Below, in pieces: positions 57,776-64,000 of a DNA stretch of 64,000 bases. The notes under the pieces are model-generated. The model was not told the DNA's origin. It worked only from the letters and a program-made list of their open reading frames with translations, and made no database searches. Positions within the stretch are counted from its first letter, which is position 1; each line of letters begins with the position of its first letter. The stretch covers positions 62,473,850-62,537,849 of the forward strand of contig NC_087063.1 in NCBI RefSeq assembly GCF_963678635.1. The letters are read 5' to 3'. Both the position numbers and the translations under genes were made by a program. Source of the DNA: Symsagittifera roscoffensis (lineage: Eukaryota > Xenacoelomorpha > Acoela > Convolutidae).

Positions 57776-58611
57776 CGTGGGCTAAAAAAATGATTATTTT
57801 GAGACTGAAAAGTGGTGGTATGGGGTTGTTCAATACTTTGTTCATGTGTGTTATCATCTTGTGAAAGATTTGTCATTATGTGCTGAATGGGACTTTGTGT
57901 TGTATTTGGTCGAAAGTTTGGATTAGTTGTGATTGCTAGGTTTCGAAAATTTCGGGGAACTATTGATAATGGATGATTTTGTGGTAGGGGTGGTATCTGT
58001 GGTGCTGTAGGTGTTGTATCTACATTATTTAGTTCTTCGTCATACGTGTTTGTCCTTGTGGATATTTTTGTATTATATTCTTTTATTTGTGCATCTAGAA
58101 GTATTTTATTGATTAATGATGCGAAAATTCCGAAAAATCCTGCAAATAGTATACGTGCTACACTTGCTTGGCGGTTTACTTGTAAGTGTATAGCGCATGT
58201 GTTATAGATTCCTTTTAACAGTGAGAAAAGAAATCCTATAAAATTAAACATGGCGTATAAGATGGTTAAATTTTCTAGGATGTAATAGGGCCATCCTAGA
58301 AAGGCGAGAATTTCGTTTTTTAAGGTTACAAAACCGAAAATATTTATGGGTGAAATATCCTGTGGTCTATATTTTTCACCGTTTAAATATATGTAGTCTT
58401 TGATATCTTTAAAAAATCTGCTGTAGTCTTGTGTATAAATGTCTGCAAATCCTGCGGTTTCGGCAAGTTTTCTTAAATTCTGGTCGATTGATTGTCGTTG
58501 TATTGTGTCCATTTGTGTTAGTAATTCTTGAAATAGTTCTAATGTGATGTTGTATATCAGATTTAGAGTATATTCCAATTGATTGTAAATCAATATTTGG
58601 GTTACGAGCAA
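57772..58611 (-). CDS. env: env C-terminal fragment of the minus-strand relative, 279 codons
   Basis: Homologous to 26760-27579 of the plus copy. It has a helical region (MDTIQRQSIDQNLRKLAET), then YLGWPYYILENL, hydrophobic segments (LYAMFNFIGFLFSLLKGIY and ARILFAGFFGIFASLINKIL) likely to anchor it in the membrane, and a Pro/Thr-rich cytoplasmic-type tail that ends SPR-stop. This is the unbroken version of the env end: the plus copy has a stop at 27407 and a frameshift. The N-terminal 20 codons are not the true start. The TGA is shared with the ORF4 start. Confidence 0.65.
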   Translation of the reverse strand: MLVTQILIYNQLEYTLNLIYNITLELFQELLTQMDTIQRQSIDQNLRKLAETAGFADIYTQDYSRFFKDIKDYIYLNGEKYRPQDISPINIFGFVTLKNEILAFLGWPYYILENLTILYAMFNFIGFLFSLLKGIYNTCAIHLQVNRQASVARILFAGFFGIFASLINKILLDAQIKEYNTKISTRTNTYDEELNNVDTTPTAPQIPPLPQNHPLSIVPRNFRNLAITTNPNFRPNTTQSPIQHIMTNLSQDDNTHEQSIEQPHTTTFQSQNNHFFSPR

Positions 58612-59695
58612 TAGCTCGGATGCTTTCGGGTGAAAACTTTTTTAGTGGTTACATTAATGTAGGATACGGTGTAAGTAGGTAGTATTTATCTTCATCAGGA
58701 TTTAATTGTAAGACATTGTGGCTTTTTTTGATCCACATGGGACTGCGGTATCCCAAAAATAAGTTCTTCTTGAGAGTGTATCGACAAAATGTACTTTATT
58801 TATATAGAATATGGGGATTCTTTTATAACAACGTTTATCTTCGAAAACATATAATGGTGATACTTTTTTGGTGCAAGTATAAAACCATAAATTGTGTCCT
58901 TCGTAATCAAGAAAATTTGATCTGTTTCCTCATAATAAATATCCTGCGTAAGGTATTTTTAGCACTGCTAATGCGAGTGATTGTAAGATTTGTGTTATTT
59001 CTAAATCGCATAGTTGATGAAGTGTTTCGAATTCAAAAAGTGACATTTCTTGGAAATTTCTACTAATTGTGTAGTCTAATTTCATGTCCAAGTGGATATC
59101 ATAATGAATATTTCCAAAGTAGGTGCTATTCATTAGTGACAGATCTTGTAAACGTGTGCTTTTACTGTCGTATGGTTTTGTGTTTTGGACGGAAAATATT
59201 AGAAAAAGGATGTGTTGAAACCTTAATATTTTTAGAATATACATGTGTATGATAATCCGGAGTATGGGTTGTAAAATGTTATGTATCCAATTGTGTTTTT
59301 TGTATATCTGTCGTATTTATATAATACTTCAGTTGCTATAAATGGTGGTGGTAGCGATTGAGCTGTTATATTTGGCGTATTTGATGGGTAGGGATGTTGA
59401 ACAATATTATTTAGTTTGATTGTGATTTCAAATTTCAATTGGAGACTATTTTGTTGAAGTATTTGAATATTATGTTCTCGAATATCTTCGTGGATATCCT
59501 TTCTATATTGTAATCTATTGAGTGCCCAACTGTGGAGTCGGTTACTTTCTTGATGTTGTCCAAATAATGGGGGAGGTGCTACGAAAGTGTTCCAATCTAA
59601 TCGTAAAGGGATATTTGATGATGATTGTTCTCGATATCTAGCGTCGAGGTTATTCGGGAAATTTAAAGGGAAAAGTGTCGGTGAGATTTGACTCA
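58612..59695 (-). pseudogene. env: env N-terminal and membrane-proximal fragments with internal deletion
   Basis: 59232-59695 encodes the N-terminal part (LDWNTFVAPPPLFGQ, NIQILQQNSLQLKF, PPPFIATEVLYK). It then passes within about 50 bp to the segment NSTYFGNIHYDIHLDMK (58930-59190), which in the plus copy lies about 1.2 kb further on. The Cys-containing central ectodomain is therefore missing. The following frame includes a GYLL end and FVD-like residues before 58780. The first residues of the 178-codon ORF (59696-59768) come from unrelated repeat DNA. Confidence 0.6.
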
Positions 59696-60366
59696 ATGAG
59701 AATATACAAAATTTGAGGGAATATGGCTCTGTGAGAGCGCGCCGAAAAAACGCGATTTTTTGGGTCAAAATTTTCCAAAAAGTGCTTAAAAACGCCGTTT
59801 TTGACCTGTGTTCAAAAATTCGACTGCCGCGCAGAACAAGTGGTCAAATTAAGGTCATTATAGTGATTTGGTAGAGCTACAAAATCAAATAAATTAGTCG
59901 ACTTAAAAAAAGGTTGTCAAAATTTTAGAGTTTTCATTGAAAATCTCCCAGCCCTCCCCCCGAGAACCTAGATCTGCTCTTGCACACACACACACACACA
60001 CACAGACACACACACACACGCGCGCGTACGCGCATATGTATACATACACTCACACGGATCTTTCATCGCCAGAAATACAACAAAACTTTAGAAATTCAAA
60101 AACTCTGCCAGAAATGATCGCCAGAAATCTAACAAAACTTTAGAAACTCAAAAATATGTGAAAATAAAAGTTAAAGACAAAAACATATAACCATTTTTTC
60201 ATCCAAATTAAGTCTTGTTTTCGCAAATTGTTGCAAATTTTACGTGGGTTAAGCCAAAAAAGCAACTGCCACTTTGTAAACACTGAATTCAGTTTGAAAG
60301 TTTTTGACAAATTAAAAACTAAAAACTTTGTGGAGACTGACTGAGAAAACCTAATAGAATCGATTA
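59696..60366. other. Repeat-derived spacer with CA microsatellite
   Basis: AACGCCGTTTTTGACC-type sequence is shared with about 63030. (CA)n/(CG)n alternation at about 59982-60035 is potentially Z-DNA forming. The 68-codon ORF over it is a microsatellite translation. Confidence 0.6.
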
Positions 60367-60620
60367 CCCGGGTTGACCAAAAATGCTAGTCATAGAATTT
60401 CCATATATGGAAAAATGCTAGTCATACACTTTCCATGCAATTCCATACGTACAGAAAATTGCATGAAAGGTCTATGATTAGTATTTTTTTCATGTATGGA
60501 AATTGTATGACTAGCATTTTTTCATATATGGAAAGTGTATGACTAGCATTTTTTCATATATGGAAATTGAAAATTTAGAAATTTTTCATATATGAAAATT
60601 TTATGACTAGCATTTTTTAA
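60367..60620. mobile_element. MITE 3 relative, one end only
   Basis: It starts CCCGGGTTGACCAAAAATGC and contains five or more repeats of ATGACTAGCATTTTT / AAAAATGCTAGTCAT with TTTCATATATGGAAA spacers. The closing GGTCAACCCGGG end is absent. Confidence 0.6.
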
Positions 60621-60928
60621 CAATTAGAAATCCAGCAAAATGAGGCAAAAATGAGACGAGAAATCTCTGAACAGAGAAGAAAAAACCAGAGAAAATTGAT
60701 TTCTCATAGTCAATTCTCCTCACACACTGAGAAAGCAGAGCATTTCTTAATCTTATCTTAGGGGGACTCCAAACCAGGAGGGACTGCCTCAGAAAAATTA
60801 AGAAAAAAAACCTGTTAGCTAGCTGAGTAATCCAAAACAGGAAACAGTCCACCAGAAGCTGTGACGTCACCAAAGAGTCCAGAAGGAACTGTCCCTCTTG
60901 CTAAGGGCATGCAGGCTACCTGTGAGTC

Positions 60929-61008
60929 ATGGAGGTCGGGTGGTCCGGATACAGGTCGGGTGGTCCGGATAGAGGTCGGGTGGTCCGGGTAGAGATCGGC
61001 TGGTTTTA
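60929..61008. repeat. 20-bp minisatellite, four units
   Basis: AGGTCGGGTGGTCCGGATAC repeated with small changes, decaying in the last unit (AGATCGGCTGG). Confidence 0.85.
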
Positions 61009-61594
61009 TGTCCAGAAATTTACGACCAGTTTTTCAGACAAAAAACCAAACGTCCACCAGAAGCATCAATATTCTGGACTTCTTCTCTTCCAATCACATC
61101 TGGCATCAACATCTAAAACAGTTCCCTATAAAACACACATTTAATTGACACTCAGATTGAAAAATTGAAACAAACATTTAAACATCAACAAACATTCAAA
61201 CATCATAAAAATCCTAAATTTTTCCCACGTGAGAAATTTCAACTTTTGAGATCACTTTTGAAATCATGTATGAGAAGATGCAGTCAGAAGTCGACCAAGC
61301 TATGGCAGACAGAAACACCAAATTGTACCAATTTACAAGGTAAAAACTGTGCAAAAACGTGTTTCTAGGTGCCATCGATTGGCTGACTTTCGACTAGGTC
61401 TTCTCAGATACGAATCCTCTGATGACCTTCAAAACTACTTTTGACCAATGCAAAGCGAGTTAGTAGAACACAAAGGCGAAGCAGAGCTCCGCACCACTCG
61501 AGATACAAGAAAAATTGAAATCGGAAATAAAAAGTTGCGGAAAAATAGGCGAGAATTTGCGGGGGTTAGGGGAGTGCAGACTTTCTCTCCCAAA

Positions 61595-61665
61595 CCCTCA
61601 GGATTTCGACCCCATGCAGACCCAAAGGGTTCCCCCTTTCTACTATTTTGAGATTTCTCTTTTTG
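61595..61665. repeat. Dispersed repeat copy
   Basis: CCCTCAGGATTTCGACCCC..CCAAAGGGTTCCCCCTTTCT matches the blocks at 53275 and 8496. The ORFs around it are not considered genes. Confidence 0.6.
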
Positions 61666-61745
61666 GCTCCGCTTACGCTTTAATAGCTCGAAATATATAT
61701 CGCGCGTTAATTGTCCAAAATTGGCCAAAATGGCAATCTTTAAAC

Positions 61746-61885
61746 AGTGGCATGTCACCGAGCCGAATACCCGAAAAAGAAATTCGTTCCCGGATAGCCG
61801 AAAAACAAATTTGCTCCCGGATAGCCGAAAAAAAAATTCGTTCCCGGATAGCCGAAAAATAATTCGTTCCCGGATAGGCGAAATT
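61746..61885. repeat. About 32-bp minisatellite, four to five units
   Basis: The unit contains CCCGGATAGCCGAAAAA and ATTCGTT. The motif appears inverted at about 63350 (TTTTTCGGCTATCCGGGAA), so the two may mark the ends of one larger repeat. Confidence 0.8.
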
Positions 61886-61956
61886 TTGGATCGACTTAAC
61901 AATTACCCCCCCTTCTTGTACATTGTTTTCTTATTTAGGGCACCCGCTTTCTATAC

Positions 61957-61977
61957 CCCCACACCCACACACACACC

Positions 61978-62016
<39 letters not shown>

Positions 62017-62167
62017 CACCCACACACCCACAGACCCACACCCATAGACCCAAAGACCCACACACGCACACACACACACCCATAGACCCAAAGACCCACA
62101 CACGCACACACACACACACACCCACAAACCCACAGACCCACACACACACACACACACACTTCCACAG

Positions 62168-62213
<46 letters not shown>

Positions 62214-62339
62214 CCACACTTACACCCACACCCACACACCCATAGACCCACAGACCCACAGACCCATAGACCCACAGACCCATGGACCCACAGACCCACA
62301 CACACACACCCATAGACCCACAGACCCATAGACCCACAG

Positions 62340-62375
<36 letters not shown>

Positions 62376-62466
62376 ACCCACAGACCCACACACACACACA
62401 CACACCCATAGACCCACAGACCCACACACACACACACACACGCACACACACACACACCCACAGACC

Positions 62467-62499
<33 letters not shown>

Positions 62500-62746
62500 A
62501 CAGAGCCATAGACCCACAGACCCACACACACACACACACCCACAAACCCACAGACCCACACACACACACACACACCCACAGACCCACAGACCCCCCCCCA
62601 CACACACACACACACAGACAAACACACACCCACAGACCCACACACACACCCACACCCACACACCCATAGACCCACAGACCCATAGACCCACAGACCCACA
62701 GACCCACACACACACACACACACACACGCACAAACACACACACTTG

Positions 62747-62809
<63 letters not shown>

Positions 62810-62810
62810 A
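61957..62810. repeat. Compound CA / CCCAYAGA microsatellite, about 850 bp
   Basis: Long (CA)n runs alternate with the octamer YAGACCCA. On the minus strand this gives GGG every eight bases. The long Thr/His/Pro or Val/Cys ORFs in all frames are artefacts of the repeat. Confidence 0.95.
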
Positions 62811-64000
62811 GTCCCATCATTCTTCCTTACCCTACTCCCAATTACCCCCGTCCCATACCCACGTTTACCCCAACAAGCCCCCCCCCCATCATTACCCTCT
62901 CGGCAGACAATAAAAACTATTAAGGGCCTCCAACCGAAATTATTATCGATTATAATATTAATGCAGGGGCGGATCTAGGATTTTCTCGATAAGGGGGGCA
63001 AATGTTTAAAAAAAAACAGGCCAAAACGCCGTTTTTGGGATGTTTTGAAAAATTTTGACCAAAAATTGCGTTTTTCAGCGCGTGCTCCCCTTCAAAATTT
63101 GCATTTATTGAAAAAATTTGGGGTTTGTCGGCCAAAAATGGATATCATAAAACATACCAAAGAGGGAACTTTTGGTTGGCTAATTCAATGAGAGTAAAAG
63201 TATTAGCCAATCAAATCTCTGAAAATTTTTTGGAATTTTGTTAGCTAACAGGTTGCAAAATTTTGAGGCATTTTTTGTCCAATCAAAACTTGTCTCAATT
63301 TATTGAAGAGTTTACTGATTTAATTAAATTAAAATGGGAGGTATTTAGTTTTTTCGGCTATCCGGGAATGCGGCTCCGTGGGTACGCACCCTTTAAACCC
63401 CCATAACTTTACGAAAAACGATCACAGGTAAAATATCTTTTCAAATTTAAGCCATGGGCGCTTCCTTTTCCTCTAGTTGGACTGAGAAACACTCAGTTAA
63501 AGCAAGTGTACGTTTATTAGAACGGTCAAAAATGGCTAGTTAAAAAGTCGAAATTTATCTGAAGAAAAAAACCCTGTTGTTAAAAGTAATTGAGAGTAAT
63601 CGACATCAACCGGGTTGTCCAAAGACAGAGCTTCTTGCCCTGTCTTTCTCCTAGCCCGAAACCAAAGCACACCCCTTTTACCCACCGCCCCCAGCTGCAT
63701 TTTTGAATTTTTGAATTTTTTTAATTTGAATTTTTTCAAATCATCCCCCCACACGTCATAATAAGTGATAAATTTTGCTCCTAATCAATTATGGCATATA
63801 AACATCTTTGAACCAATTAGGAACGATTTCTAGGACCGATTAAATCTCGCTTACGCGTTAATATCGCGAAATATATCGCGCGTTAATTGTCCCAAATTGA
63901 TGGAAAACTAACGAAAAATGATCACAGGTGAAATTTTTTTCAAATTTACATCAAATTTAAGCTCAAGTCATCAATGCTTGTTGAATGATATTAAAAATTC
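62811..64000. other. Repeat-rich end of the window
   Basis: A hAT-like end at 62965 (CAGGGGCGGATCTAGG) followed by GGGGGGCAAATG. The 63395-63560 block is shared with 44620-44780, and a further partial copy starts at about 63905 (ACGAAAAATGATCACAGGTG). No gene is seen. ORFs at 62950-63135 and 63536-63754 are not supported. Confidence 0.45.

Larger units (their letters stand above)
53401..59695 (-). mobile_element. 5'-truncated minus-strand relative of element A
   Basis: Read on the minus strand: the env N-terminal part (to 59695), env C-terminal part, ORF4, 3' untranslated region and LTR (53401-53809). Gag, pol and the 5' LTR are missing, and homology to element A ends near 59695, where unrelated repeat DNA starts. 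Proteins differ from the plus copy at many positions, so this is an older, separate insertion. It is valuable as the comparison that validates the extra genes. Confidence 0.85.

Noticed and set aside
61923-62923. Long ORFs in several frames (up to about 290 codons) rich in Thr/His/Pro or Val/Cys/Gly
   Set aside because: They are translations of the CA/YAGACCCA microsatellite, present in many frames on both strands.

Overview
The window is AT-rich eukaryotic DNA, most likely from an invertebrate animal. The phylum cannot be fixed from the sequence. The reasons are LTR retrotransposons with metazoan-type envelope genes, many small inverted-repeat elements (MITEs), intron-like signals with TTTTCAG/TTTTTCCAG acceptors, and no operon-like gene packing. 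No complete host gene is recognisable. Almost every supported feature is transposon-derived, and most coding regions are decayed by frameshifts, stops and deletions. A 200-N assembly gap lies at 41741-41940.

Layout. 1-5.2 kb holds an imperfect 1.5-kb tandem duplication carrying LTR relics, running into a miniature LTR element (TRIM-like, two 376-bp LTRs). 5.2-8.8 kb has the best candidates for host exons (short, minus strand, low confidence) and two TA-flanked MITEs each filled with its own minisatellite. 8.8-41.7 kb is one large Ty3/Gypsy-type element, here called element A. It has 409-bp LTRs, a structured leader, a small upstream ORF with a histone-fold-like pattern, gag with a CCHC knuckle and an Arg/Ser/Asn-rich tail, protease, a truncated reverse transcriptase, a DD35E integrase with a GPY/F-like end, a glycoprotein (env) gene resembling those of chuviruses, and a further gene (ORF4) whose start overlaps the env stop as ATGA. 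Its 5' end with flank (2.22 kb), its gag block (2.19 kb) and its 3' end with flank (4.85 kb) are each tandemly duplicated. 42-46 kb holds MITEs and dispersed repeats. 46.4-51 kb is a second, unrelated and heavily decayed Gypsy element. 51-53.4 kb holds C-rich and foldback repeats. 53.4-59.7 kb is a 5'-truncated minus-strand relative of element A (LTR, 3' region, ORF4, env). 59.7-64 kb holds microsatellites, minisatellites, a CCCGGG-ended MITE and hAT-like ends.

How the parts work together. Gag, protease, reverse transcriptase and integrase form the usual retrotransposon cycle. The env-like glycoprotein would make element A an endogenous-retrovirus-like element. The two extra ORFs, one before gag and one overlapping the env stop, are the most unusual part, and ORF4 is supported by two diverged copies. 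Both copies here are defective. The plus copy has lost the YxDD-to-RNase H region of pol, and the minus copy has lost its 5' half and the central env ectodomain.
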